A DNA stretch of 10,405 nt from an uncultured bacterium (GTDB lineage Bacteria > Patescibacteriota > Minisyncoccia > Phycocordibacterales > UBA918). Below the pieces are notes generated by a model. The model made no database searches. It was not told the origin of the DNA and saw only the letters and a program-made list of their open reading frames with translations. The position numbers were made by a program, and so were the translations under genes. Shown piece by piece: positions 4,824 through 10,064 of this stretch. The first letter of the stretch is position 1; each line of letters begins with the position of its first letter. The stretch covers positions 1-10,405 of the forward strand of contig CAJXAG010000036.1 of NCBI GenBank assembly GCA_913050645.1, written 5' to 3'.

Positions 4824-5463
4824 ATGGTCATTGGAATTACTGGCACAATCGGCGCAGGTAAAGGTGAGAAGCGAATACTTGGAGCTTTGCAAGACCTTGC
4901 CCGGTATTTTCTAAAGAAAATACCGACAAGGTGTACAGTTCCTGTAAGGAACAGTTGTCGAATATTTAAAGGAGAAAAAAGGATTTGCTCACTATTCAAG
5001 CTCAGATGTGTTACGGCGTATCTTGAAAGAACGGAACTTACCCGCTGACAGGGAACATCTCTCGAATTTAGCAAACGAATTATAAAGCAAGCAGGGTGGT
5101 GGAGTTTTGAATGATTCGCATATTCTTGCACAACAGGCAGGGCATACTGACTATATACTGGAAGCACTCCACCGAGTGAGCGAAGGCGAGTACATAAAGA
5201 AAATAAACGGAATTATTTTAGGCGTTGACGCAGGTATTGAGACTCGATTCCAACGAATATCTAAGAGAGGAGATGGTGAAAAGGATGCTGTGACGTTTGA
5301 ACAGTTTGTAGCAGATTCTGATCGTGAAGATGAGGGTAAGACAGGAAGCGGACCAAACATTCGTGCAGTTATGCAGATGGCAGACCATACTATTCTCAAC
5401 GAAGGCACACTTGAAGAACTCCATGCGCAAATAGATGTTTTTTTGGAAAAGTTCGGTAAGTAG
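4824..5463 (+). pseudogene. P-loop kinase-like gene broken by an inserted repeat element and a stop codon
   Basis: The gene starts at ATG 4824 with MVIGITGTIGAGKG, a Walker A motif as in dephospho-CoA-kinase-like and cytidylate-kinase-like P-loop NTPases. After 4865 the frame is lost. It resumes one frame over at 4951 with TVVEYLKEKKGFAHYSSSDV and LRRILKERNLPADREHLSNL. It meets TAA at 5083-5085, then runs SKQGGGVLNDSHILAQQAGH to TAG at 5461-5463. Removing 85 bases restores a protein of about 184 residues, with a C-terminal half (residues GIETRFQRISKRGDGEKDAV and DHTILNEGTLEELHAQIDVF) typical of the small kinase-like proteins common in CPR genomes. The nucleotide substrate is unknown. Because the two defects are independent, this copy is probably nonfunctional. 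The TTG at 5107 could be called as a start, but it lies inside the gene. Confidence 0.75.
4865..4952. mobile_element. Three-hairpin element, copy B, inserted in the kinase-like gene
   Basis: Three hairpins are present. H1 is GAAGC (4868-4872) with GCTTT (4884-4888). H2 is ACCTTG (4894-4899) with CAAGGT (4927-4932), plus inner CGGTATTTTC (4902-4911) with GAAAATACCG (4916-4925). H3 is GTTCC (4938-4942) with GGAAC (4948-4952) around a TGTAA loop. The element is an 85-base interruption of coding sequence. AAGG occurs on both sides (4861-4864 and 4946-4949), so 81 bases plus a 4-bp duplication would explain it. Both copies begin TGAGAA and reach CTGTAAG at the far end. Confidence 0.75.
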
Positions 5464-5489
5464 TCCCGCTGCAGTGATACACTAAAGGT

Positions 5490-5852
5490 ATGCAAAAAGT
5501 GAAGAAGTACCTACATCTCATCGCTCAAGGTATTTTCCTTGGTATTTTTAGTGCACTGATTTTTATTTTGGCACAAAGCCTTTTTTCAAGTGATGGGTTG
5601 TTACAGCGGATGTACCGGCAGTTTGAGTTTACCAACAGTGTACAGGCTGCTTTTGCGTTTGGGAAACGGCATCCAACGTACGACGGTATGTGTAGCGACA
5701 ATGTGGTACCAGAGTACATACAGTGTGTCGCGTACGATGACTCATTTAAGCTTGAGATGCCACGCCCTGAAGGCGGATTTTACTGTGCTGATAGTTCTGG
5801 ATTTAATGGGGCGCTCAACGAATCAGCAGGGATTGCACCATTTTGCCAATAG
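5490..5852 (+). CDS. Small membrane-anchored protein with pilin-like cysteine-rich end
   Basis: This is a protein of 120 residues. A basic N-terminus (MQKVKKY) is followed by one membrane helix (about 8-31, IAQGIFLGIFSALIFILAQS). The remaining part is extracytoplasmic and contains four cysteines (CSDN, QCVAY, FYCADSSG, PFCQ). The GGFYCADSSGFNG stretch resembles the '(Y/W)CVDS(S/T)G' segment seen near the end of type IV pilin-like proteins in CPR bacteria, so an extracellular pilin-like or disulfide-stabilised domain is likely; this rests on memory of the motif. A weak ribosome site, AAAGG, lies just before the ATG. It is followed after 12 bases by a second small membrane protein, and the two probably form an operon that terminates at 6234-6266. 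Confidence 0.65.
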   Translation: MQKVKKYLHLIAQGIFLGIFSALIFILAQSLFSSDGLLQRMYRQFEFTNSVQAAFAFGKRHPTYDGMCSDNVVPEYIQCVAYDDSFKLEMPRPEGGFYCADSSGFNGALNESAGIAPFCQ

Positions 5853-5864
5853 TAGTATATACAT

Positions 5865-6221
5865 ATGAAAAAATCATTACGAAGTATAGGTATAGCATTA
5901 TTTGTTCTTGGAGGCGCAGTACTTTCATTGACCACAGCATATGAACTTTCTGCGTTCTGCCAGAGTGGGCAAGGGACTTGCTTTGCAGCGGGAGTTATAT
6001 TTGGCGTGCCTGAATACCAGCTGGCGTATGAGTCAGACATGACACTTTCACAGTCGACATCGGGCGCTGCAACAGCATACCCATCAGTTTTCTCCGAACT
6101 AATCTTACTTTTAAAGACGGTCGGTGTGTATTTAGTATTTCTTGGTGTGGTGACCTTGGTTATCCTTGAACTGGTTAAACTTCATTATATTAGGATGTTG
6201 CTGCGGAAGAAACAAGCATAA
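5865..6221 (+). CDS. Two-helix membrane protein of unknown function
   Basis: This is a 118-residue protein. One membrane segment lies at about 7-27 (SIGIALFVLGGAVLSLTTAY) and the second at about 81-106 (LILLLKTVGVYLVFLGVVTL). They enclose an exported loop of about 50 residues with two cysteines (FCQSGQGTC), and the C-terminus is short and basic (RMLLRKKQA). Both ends are predicted cytoplasmic by the positive-inside rule. The ATG at 5865 has no Shine-Dalgarno, as for several genes here. It lies 12 bases after the pilin-like gene. I cannot name a family; the pair could be an assembly or anchoring unit of the cell surface. Confidence 0.65.
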   Translation: MKKSLRSIGIALFVLGGAVLSLTTAYELSAFCQSGQGTCFAAGVIFGVPEYQLAYESDMTLSQSTSGAATAYPSVFSELILLLKTVGVYLVFLGVVTLVILELVKLHYIRMLLRKKQA

Positions 6222-6233
6222 ATAATTCAAAAT

Positions 6234-6266
6234 CAAAATCCCACAGGAAAGACCTGTGGGATTTTG
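6234..6266. terminator. Bidirectional terminator between the membrane-protein operon and pyrH
   Basis: CAAAATCCCACAGG (6234-6247) pairs perfectly over 14 bp with CCTGTGGGATTTTG (6253-6266) around an AAAGA loop. The A/T-rich outer pairs provide a U-tract in either direction. It lies 13 bases after the stop of the plus-strand gene and 13 bases after the stop of the minus-strand pyrH, so it serves both convergent genes. Confidence 0.9.
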
Positions 6267-6278
6267 AATATAATTTTG

Positions 6279-6974
6279 TTAGTTATGGATCCGTGTTCCT
6301 GCGAATACTGTTCCGTCGAGGTAGTCTTTGAGTGATTCGAGTTTTGCGCCATTAAGTGATGCTACTTCTATATCTTTTGCTTGCGCTTCTTTTGCAGCGA
6401 CAGGGTCAAACGGGGAGTTAAGACCCGGACCCCATTCTTCTGGAATGAGCTTGCGAAATTCTTCCCAGGTAATGTCCTCAATCTTCTGAGCGTTTGGATT
6501 TTTCTTAGGGTCATCAGTGTAGACGTAGTCGATGTTTGAAAGGTTGATAACCTTCTTTGCACCAACGCGTTCAGCAATCTGGATGGCTCGCAGGTCAGTT
6601 GAGGCACCTGGACGGTAGCCAGCAGCGATAATGAGCTTTGCGTCTTTGGGCATATCAAGCACGTCGTCTGGGTTGGTGACCATGACGCGGTGCGCAAGGT
6701 TTCGGAAGATAGTTAACAGAAGGTGGCCATTGAGGCGTGTGGCGTGCAAGCCCAGCCAGTCGAGGTCTTCGTTCTCCATCGACGCAACCTCTGCTGCGGC
6801 CTCTTGATACCGTCGGGCGGTTTTACCACCGCCGGCGATGATAATAAAACGACGGCCATTAGCCGTTTGTGTTTCTATAAGGTTTTTCAATGATGATAAA
6901 AAATGAGTGTCAATTTGATCAGGAACAATAAGTGACCCGCCAACTGACATAACAATGGTTTCGTGTTGTGACAT
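6279..6974 (-). CDS. pyrH: UMP kinase, archaeal-type
   Basis: The protein has 231 residues and is an amino-acid-kinase-fold UMP kinase, which phosphorylates UMP to UDP with ATP in the cytoplasm. Visible motifs are SVGGSLI (10-16) and AGGGKTARRYQ (47-57), both nucleotide-binding glycine loops; LDWLGLHATRLNGHLL (71-86); GYRPGASTDLRA (119-130), the UMP-side loop; and NLSNIDYVYTDDPKKNP (144-160), the ATP-side region with the D-P-(K)-K-x-P signature. The sequence is closer to the archaeal type than to ordinary bacterial PyrH, as is usual in CPR bacteria. The ATG at 6974 is preferred to the GTG at 6983: the promoter at 6985-7012 places the transcript start only a few bases before it, so GTG would be untranscribed. 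There is no Shine-Dalgarno. It is a single-gene unit. Confidence 0.9.
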   Translation of the reverse strand: MSQHETIVMSVGGSLIVPDQIDTHFLSSLKNLIETQTANGRRFIIIAGGGKTARRYQEAAAEVASMENEDLDWLGLHATRLNGHLLLTIFRNLAHRVMVTNPDDVLDMPKDAKLIIAAGYRPGASTDLRAIQIAERVGAKKVINLSNIDYVYTDDPKKNPNAQKIEDITWEEFRKLIPEEWGPGLNSPFDPVAAKEAQAKDIEVASLNGAKLESLKDYLDGTVFAGTRIHN

Positions 6975-6984
6975 ATCGTGCACT

Positions 6985-7012
6985 ATTGTACCGCTTTGTG
7001 GCTATATGTCAC
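6985..7012 (-). promoter_or_regulatory. Promoter of pyrH, near-leaderless transcript
   Basis: On the minus strand GTGACA (7007-7012) and TACAAT (6985-6990) are separated by 16 bp, each matching five of six consensus bases. A start about 7 nt after the -10 lies near 6978, leaving a leader of about 4-5 nt before the ATG at 6974. TATGTC/GACATA half-sites (7003-7024) flank the -35. Confidence 0.65.
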
Positions 7013-7054
7013 GATAAGGGACATAGGGGATAACTAAGCAGTGTTGCCGACAAG

Positions 7055-7083
7055 TTGACAATTTGATAGATAATACGCTTAAT
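7055..7083 (+). promoter_or_regulatory. Probable promoter of the Gly/Ser-rich protein gene
   Basis: A consensus TTGACA (7055-7060) is followed after 17 bp by CTTAAT (7078-7083), four of six bases. Transcription would start near 7090, giving a leader of about 130 nt that contains the two hairpins at 7145-7191. The -10 is weak, so the exact start is uncertain. Confidence 0.45.
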
Positions 7084-7144
7084 TTAAGCCATGTTTTTAG
7101 CACTTTGGCTAGTTGTTTTATTTTTTCTGCAGGGTATCTTTCTG

Positions 7145-7191
7145 CTCACATTCACGCATATCTGCGTAATGTGAGAGGGATTGGCCCTCTC
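7145..7191 (+). promoter_or_regulatory. Two overlapping hairpins in a 5' leader
   Basis: Hairpin 1 is CTCACATT (7145-7152) plus ACGCA (7154-7158), pairing with TGCGT (7163-7167) plus AATGTGAG (7168-7175) around a TATC loop, with one bulged C. Hairpin 2 is GAGAGGG (7173-7179) with CCCTCTC (7185-7191). The bases GAG at 7173-7175 belong to both, so the full stems compete. They lie about 20 bases upstream of the ribosome site AGGA (7211-7214). No following U-tract suggests a terminator; control of RNA stability or translation is likelier. Confidence 0.6.
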
Positions 7192-7221
7192 AGCTCTTTC
7201 AATCAAAAAAAGGAAAAACCA

Positions 7222-7605
7222 ATGAAGAAATCGTTTCTTGGCGCAGTGAGCGCCCTCGTACTGATGCTGGCCGCACCTGCCGCTTTCGCTGGTGGTAGCT
7301 GGGCCGCAGGCGGGGCCTCGGGCTGGTCTGACGGTGGCGCTGGCTTCAGCGGTACCGGCGACAATGTCTCCGGCGGCGCTGACAGCGTCTCGGACAATGG
7401 TGCCGGCTCGCTGTCGTACTCCGGTACAAGCAGTGGTCACCATGGTGGCAGCTATGCGTCGAACGTCTCCGGTGCTTACGGCTATTCCGCAAGCGGTGCC
7501 GGTGGCGTCGCAAGTGGCTACGGCAGTGCTGGCCTGGGTGCAACCTCCGGTGGCATGGCCGGCGCAGTCTCGGGTTCGGCCGCAGGTTCGACCTACGGCC
7601 GCTGA
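7222..7605 (+). CDS. Secreted Gly/Ser/Ala-rich low-complexity protein
   Basis: This is a 127-residue protein. A classic Sec signal peptide (MKKSFLGAVSALVLMLAAPA, cleaved after AFA at about residue 23) is followed by about 100 residues made almost only of Gly, Ser and Ala with scattered Tyr, Asp, His and Asn, without cysteine or membrane helix. AGGA seven bases before the ATG fixes the start; the longer open frame from 7063 covers only the structured leader. Its composition suggests a flexible or beta-helical extracellular matrix or surface protein; the function is unknown. The coding GC is strikingly higher than in the AT-rich flanks. It has its own promoter, leader and terminator. Confidence 0.7.
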   Translation: MKKSFLGAVSALVLMLAAPAAFAGGSWAAGGASGWSDGGAGFSGTGDNVSGGADSVSDNGAGSLSYSGTSSGHHGGSYASNVSGAYGYSASGAGGVASGYGSAGLGATSGGMAGAVSGSAAGSTYGR

Positions 7606-7639
7606 CGGCTGAAACACAGGCTGGTTGAAACCAGTTTTC

Positions 7640-7669
7640 AAGGGCTTCGCACATGCGAGGCCCTTTTTT
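7640..7669 (+). terminator. Rho-independent terminator of the Gly/Ser-rich gene
   Basis: AAGGGCTTCGC (7640-7650) pairs with GCGAGGCCCTT (7655-7665) with one G-U pair around an ACAT loop, and is followed by six Ts. A smaller hairpin, CTGGTT/AACCAG (7621-7634), precedes it. Confidence 0.9.
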
Positions 7670-7699
7670 ATTGCGCAATATATTTAAGTTTTGTCAATA

Positions 7700-7746
7700 T
7701 TGTGTAAATAACTTACCGTGATATACAAAGCCTACCTAGAGTAGGC
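7700..7746 (+). promoter_or_regulatory. Extended -10 promoter and inverted repeat before the lipoprotein gene
   Basis: TTGTGT (7700-7705) and TATACA (7722-7727) are 16 bp apart, and TGA immediately before the -10 gives an extended -10 motif. GCCTAC (7730-7735) with GTAGGC (7741-7746) forms a 6-bp inverted repeat across the likely start site, so it could be an operator or a 5' hairpin. Confidence 0.4.
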
Positions 7747-7784
7747 GTGTACACCTCTTTTTCAACGACAAGGAAGGAAAGAAA

Positions 7785-8186
7785 ATGTTCTTTGGAATCA
7801 AAACATCGCTCTTGCTGCCGCTGACTGCTGCAGTGCTCTCTGCCTGTGCGTATACGCCAGAAGCGTTCACTCAGGCGATGGATCCAATCCAGCTTGTTGA
7901 CGGCTCGCAACAGCAGACCGCTGTTGCAATGGTGCAGGACGAAAACTGTCTTGGCCCGACGGTCATCCAGATGGTGACGTATCGTCTGCCGCGCGGCGCA
8001 TCGAACCTGCAGTTCGTCACCGCCGGCACTGCAAGTGGGCAAGGCCAGTGTGTTGCACTGATTGGTGCAGCTGGCCAGGTCCTGGGTGGAGCAATGATCC
8101 GTCCCTCCAGCGTCGAGGTTGCCTCGCTTTCGGTTTCCGAAGCAGTGGCAATCGCGAACTCGAGTTCGACTGCGAGCTCCAACTAA
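7785..8186 (+). CDS. Small lipoprotein of unknown function
   Basis: This is a 133-residue protein. The signal peptide MFFGIKTSLLLPLTAAVLSA ends in the lipobox L-S-A-C with Cys21, the residue lipidated and kept as the mature N-terminus. The mature part has two further cysteines, at NCLGPTV and GQCVALI. It has a central Gly/Ala-rich segment (LIGAAGQVLGGAMIRPSSVE) and a Ser-rich tail. It has no charged catalytic pattern and I cannot name a family. The ribosome site AAGGAAGGAAAG precedes the ATG. It is a single-gene unit with its own promoter and terminator, in a row of exported proteins, suggesting an envelope role. Confidence 0.7.
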   Translation: MFFGIKTSLLLPLTAAVLSACAYTPEAFTQAMDPIQLVDGSQQQTAVAMVQDENCLGPTVIQMVTYRLPRGASNLQFVTAGTASGQGQCVALIGAAGQVLGGAMIRPSSVEVASLSVSEAVAIANSSSTASSN

Positions 8187-8193
8187 GACAAAT

Positions 8194-8226
8194 ATCCTCC
8201 CGCAAGATTGCGAGGGGATTTTTTAT
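8194..8226 (+). terminator. Rho-independent terminator of the lipoprotein gene
   Basis: ATCCTCCCGCAA (8194-8205) pairs with TTGCGAGGGGAT (8208-8219), with one mismatch and one G-U pair, and is followed by TTTTTTATT. The next gene's -35 starts within the end of the T-tract. Confidence 0.8.
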
Positions 8227-8253
8227 TGACAGATCATATATATGATGTATGTT
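8226..8253 (+). promoter_or_regulatory. Promoter with a palindrome filling its spacer
   Basis: TTGACA (8226-8231) and TATGTT (8248-8253) are 16 bp apart. The spacer holds a perfect 14-bp palindrome, ATCATATATATGAT (8233-8246), a likely repressor-type operator. The strong ribosome site AAAGGAG follows at 8274-8280. Confidence 0.6.
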
Positions 8254-8288
8254 TGCATTAAATAGTTTCTTAGAAAGGAGTGCAGGTA

Positions 8289-8585
8289 ATGGACCTCAAT
8301 ACTTTTATGCAAGGGGCGGCCTTGTCTCCAGGTTATAGACTGATGGAGGCATGTCGTATCATTGGATATCGCATCACCCGCACTGTAGAACAGGACGGTG
8401 AAACAGTACATTACGGCGTGCGTATCAGCGAGAGCGCACAGTACCTGGTTGACCAAAGTCGATCGTTTCGTCGAGCGTTCAATCAAGCACTTGCAAACGC
8501 ACAAGAAGTCGCGCCAGAAGGCATCGTGTATAACCCTGTTTGTGAAGAGGTGGTAACGTGCATTACTCGGGCTTGTGGCTTCTGA
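8289..8585 (+). CDS. Unknown 98-residue protein
   Basis: I do not recognise this family. The ATG at 8289 lies eight bases after AAAGGAG; a GTG at 8280 overlaps that site and is rejected. The protein is soluble, without a signal peptide, unlike its neighbours. It has a helix-rich start (MDLNTFMQGAALSPGYRLME), a likely beta segment (YRITRTVEQDGETVHYGVRI), a helical SFRRAFNQALANAQEV region, and a C-terminal cluster of three cysteines within 17 residues (NPVCEEVVTCITRACGF). The cysteine cluster could bind a metal or form disulfides. It is a single-gene unit with a palindrome-bearing promoter and a strong terminator, so it may be regulated separately from the exported proteins around it. Confidence 0.6.
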   Translation: MDLNTFMQGAALSPGYRLMEACRIIGYRITRTVEQDGETVHYGVRISESAQYLVDQSRSFRRAFNQALANAQEVAPEGIVYNPVCEEVVTCITRACGF

Positions 8586-8609
8586 TTACATATACATACT
8601 CATCGTCTT

Positions 8610-8636
8610 AAAACCCAACCAAAATGGTTGGGTTTT
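8610..8636 (+). terminator. Rho-independent terminator after the 98-residue protein gene
   Basis: AAAACCCAACCA (8610-8621) pairs perfectly with TGGTTGGGTTTT (8625-8636) around an AAA loop, starting 24 bases after the stop. Confidence 0.9.
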
Positions 8637-8643
8637 CTTATAT

Positions 8644-8703
8644 TTGACAAGATGTGGTGAGAATGTAATATATTTTTTAGATACGGAAAATGCCATTCTG
8701 GCA
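8644..8703 (+). promoter_or_regulatory. Promoter and leader hairpin of the beta-barrel protein gene
   Basis: TTGACA (8644-8649) is followed after 16 bp by TAATAT (8666-8671). A small hairpin, TGCCA (8691-8695) with TGGCA (8699-8703), lies in the leader before the ribosome site AAAGGAG (8731-8737). Confidence 0.55.
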
Positions 8704-8743
8704 GACGTCTCGCTCATTGTTTTTTCAAAAAAAGGAGAATGAC

Positions 8744-9468
8744 ATGAAAAAATTTCTTTGGGGCTGCAGTGGCTGCATCGGCAATGTTGTCTGGTGCAGC
8801 CGTAGCATTTGCAGACACTACTGACGCATCGGTAATACGACCAATGGCTCGTCCCGCTTCGCTTGTTGCACCAGCATCACGTTTCGAGGGGGGGGTATGC
8901 CTGGGTTCTGGCTGCGTACGGTTCGGCCTCAACAACGATTGAGCTCGAACCATACTGGTATTCGTTCCCGTACGGTATCGGTTTCGTGTCACCTCGAAAA
9001 ACGTATCCCCTTGATCTTGTTGCCAGTAATTGGCAAGGTGGTGTCTTCACGGGTTACAACTGGGACATCGGCCAGCCACAAGGCTGGATTGTCGGCGTTG
9101 AAGCAGACTACATGGCTGGCTCTCTGACTTACGACAACTCAGGGATGTCCAAATATGTTTCTGACATCGGTCAGCGGTCATTCTCGGTCTCGGACCAGAT
9201 CACACTACGTGGTCGCCTTGGATATGACCTGGGACGGGTCATGCCATACGTCGCGCTTGGTGCGTCGTGTGCCAGCATTGAAACCCGAAACGTTCAATGG
9301 ATGGTGCGACCGCATTATTCAAGTGAGACCGAGTGTGGACCTTCGGGTGCTATCGGGGCCGATATTGCCCTGGGCCACAACATGTTCGCAGGCGCCGAAT
9401 GGCGCGTTACCAACTACGGTGACACTGATGTGGAGCAAGGACTGTTCCGTGTTGGTTGGCGTTTCTGA
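8744..9468 (+). pseudogene. Outer-membrane beta-barrel-like protein, two frameshifts
   Basis: The ATG at 8744 is correctly spaced from AAAGGAG. After MKKFL, one extra base near 8759 must be skipped to read the signal peptide GAAVAASAMLSGAAVAFA. A second extra base in the G8 run (8888-8895) must be skipped to enter YAWVLAAYGSAS. The corrected protein has about 240 residues. It reads like the OMP_b-brl/Omp25-Omp31 type: alternating amphipathic strands (WQGGVFTGYNWDIGQPQGWI, VGVEADYMAGSLTYDNSG, LRGRLGYDLGRVMPYVALGA, GADIALGHNMFAGAEWRVTN) and a terminal aromatic strand ending VGWRF. By family knowledge these are eight-stranded outer-membrane barrels. As written, the longest frame (from TTG 8863) lacks a signal peptide. 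The cause could be real inactivation, phase variation at G8, or sequencing indels. Confidence 0.7.
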
Positions 9469-9479
9469 TCTCTCTAATT

Positions 9480-9510
9480 ACCGGCAAGACAAATGTCTTG
9501 CCGGTTTTTT
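9480..9510 (+). terminator. Rho-independent terminator of the beta-barrel gene
   Basis: ACCGGCAAGAC (9480-9490) pairs perfectly with GTCTTGCCGGT (9495-9505) around an AAAT loop, and is followed by a run of Ts to 9510. Confidence 0.95.
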
Positions 9511-9577
9511 GTATTGTTTATTGGTTGCGCTATGGGTGGTCTTTGGTAGGATTAAAAAAGGAGAAAAGGAGGAAGTG

Positions 9578-9853
9578 ATGCGTATAGTTTTTTTGGTAAT
9601 CATAGCAACGATGCTGTATATAGCGCCAGCAGCCGAAGCTTCAGATGGAAGGGCTCATTATACTTTTGCTGCACCAGAACAAAACGTGTGTGAAAGCCAG
9701 CGACCTCCCGCTTGGTGCGCTCGGCAAGTTGGTTCAGTTTTGTTTAGGGAGTTTCAAACGCTTCAAACAGTGCGAGTGCCACAAACAGCGCTCCAGATTC
9801 AAATTGAGCCGTTTGAAAAAACAATATTGCTGGGGTTCGATTGGCGCTTTTAA
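9578..9853 (+). CDS. Short secreted protein ending in a beta-signal-like DWRF
   Basis: This is a 91-residue protein. The signal peptide MRIVFLVIIATMLYIAPAAE is probably cleaved after A-E-A at about residue 21. The mature part of about 70 residues has two cysteines (NVCESQRPPAWCARQ) and a final amphipathic strand (IQIEPFEKTILLGFDWRF). That last strand, ending in an aromatic residue, resembles the C-terminal recognition strand of outer-membrane barrels and the VGWRF end of the preceding gene. The protein is far too short for a barrel of its own and could be a relic, an oligomeric barrel subunit, or a coincidence. AAGGAGG five bases before the ATG gives an excellent ribosome site. It lies 110 bases after the previous gene and has its own terminator. 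Confidence 0.6.
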   Translation: MRIVFLVIIATMLYIAPAAEASDGRAHYTFAAPEQNVCESQRPPAWCARQVGSVLFREFQTLQTVRVPQTALQIQIEPFEKTILLGFDWRF

Positions 9854-9857
9854 AGCA

Positions 9858-9888
9858 AAACGGTCTGCAAAGGGCAGGCCGTTTTTAT
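9858..9888 (+). terminator. Rho-independent terminator of the 91-residue protein gene
   Basis: AAACGGTCTGC (9858-9868) pairs with GCAGGCCGTTT (9874-9884) with one G-U pair, and is followed by a T-rich tract. It starts four bases after the stop. Confidence 0.9.
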
Positions 9889-9936
9889 TTTTTATGGGGA
9901 ACTGTTTTTACTACAAATAATATCCAAAGCAGGGGG

Positions 9937-9964
9937 TTGCATTAAATTTCGATATCTGTATAAT
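9937..9964 (+). promoter_or_regulatory. Strong promoter before the structured 3' region
   Basis: TTGCAT (9937-9942) and a perfect TATAAT (9959-9964) are separated by 16 bp. Transcription would begin near 9971 and run through the small ORF at 9996 and the hairpin-rich region beyond it. Confidence 0.7.
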
Positions 9965-9995
9965 GGCGGTCACTGTTTAGGAGATGGAGGTACGC

Positions 9996-10064
9996 ATGTT
10001 TAATGCGCGCCGCAATCGGGTAAGTTCCGTTCATTATTTCCAAGAAAGAAACAGAGATTTTTGA
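9996..10064 (+). CDS. 22-codon ORF with strong ribosome site (leader peptide, or start of an interrupted gene)
   Basis: The ATG at 9996 lies five bases after GGAGG (9986-9990) and about 25 nt after the predicted transcript start, so it should be translated. It encodes MFNARRNRVSSVHYFQERNR then DF and stops at TGA 10062-10064. It is arginine-rich, with no match I can name. Either it is a genuine small peptide upstream of a structured RNA, or it is the first exon or 5' piece of a gene interrupted by the AT-rich structured sequence that follows. GC drops sharply after about 10040, which favours a boundary there. Confidence 0.4.
   Translation: MFNARRNRVSSVHYFQERNRDF

Noticed and set aside
5083..5085. 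In-frame TAA as evidence of an alternative genetic code
   Set aside because: The known CPR recoding is UGA to Gly, not UAA. UAA and UGA both end other genes here cleanly, so this is a nonsense mutation.
4739..5167. Minus-strand ORF of 142 residues across the kinase-like gene
   Set aside because: It spans both hairpin elements and lies antisense to a recognisable P-loop gene. No ribosome site is seen and the product resembles nothing known.
7063..7221. N-terminal extension of the Gly/Ser-rich protein
   Set aside because: The extension has no ribosome site, covers the hairpin leader, and would bury the signal peptide that starts at 7222.
7084..7678. Long minus-strand open frames opposite the Gly/Ser-rich gene
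   Set aside because: They arise from the high GC and repetitive codons of the real plus-strand gene. They have no ribosome site and have Arg/Cys/His-rich nonsense composition.
10021..10026. TAAGTT after GGG as a eukaryote-like 5' splice site
   Set aside because: Six bases by chance in a bacterial context. Nothing else supports a spliceosomal intron.
10062..10064. TGA of the 22-codon ORF read as glycine (Gracilibacteria-type code)
   Set aside because: TGA is used as a normal terminator elsewhere in the window (for example the genes ending at 9468 and 7605), and reading through leads only into AT-rich hairpins.
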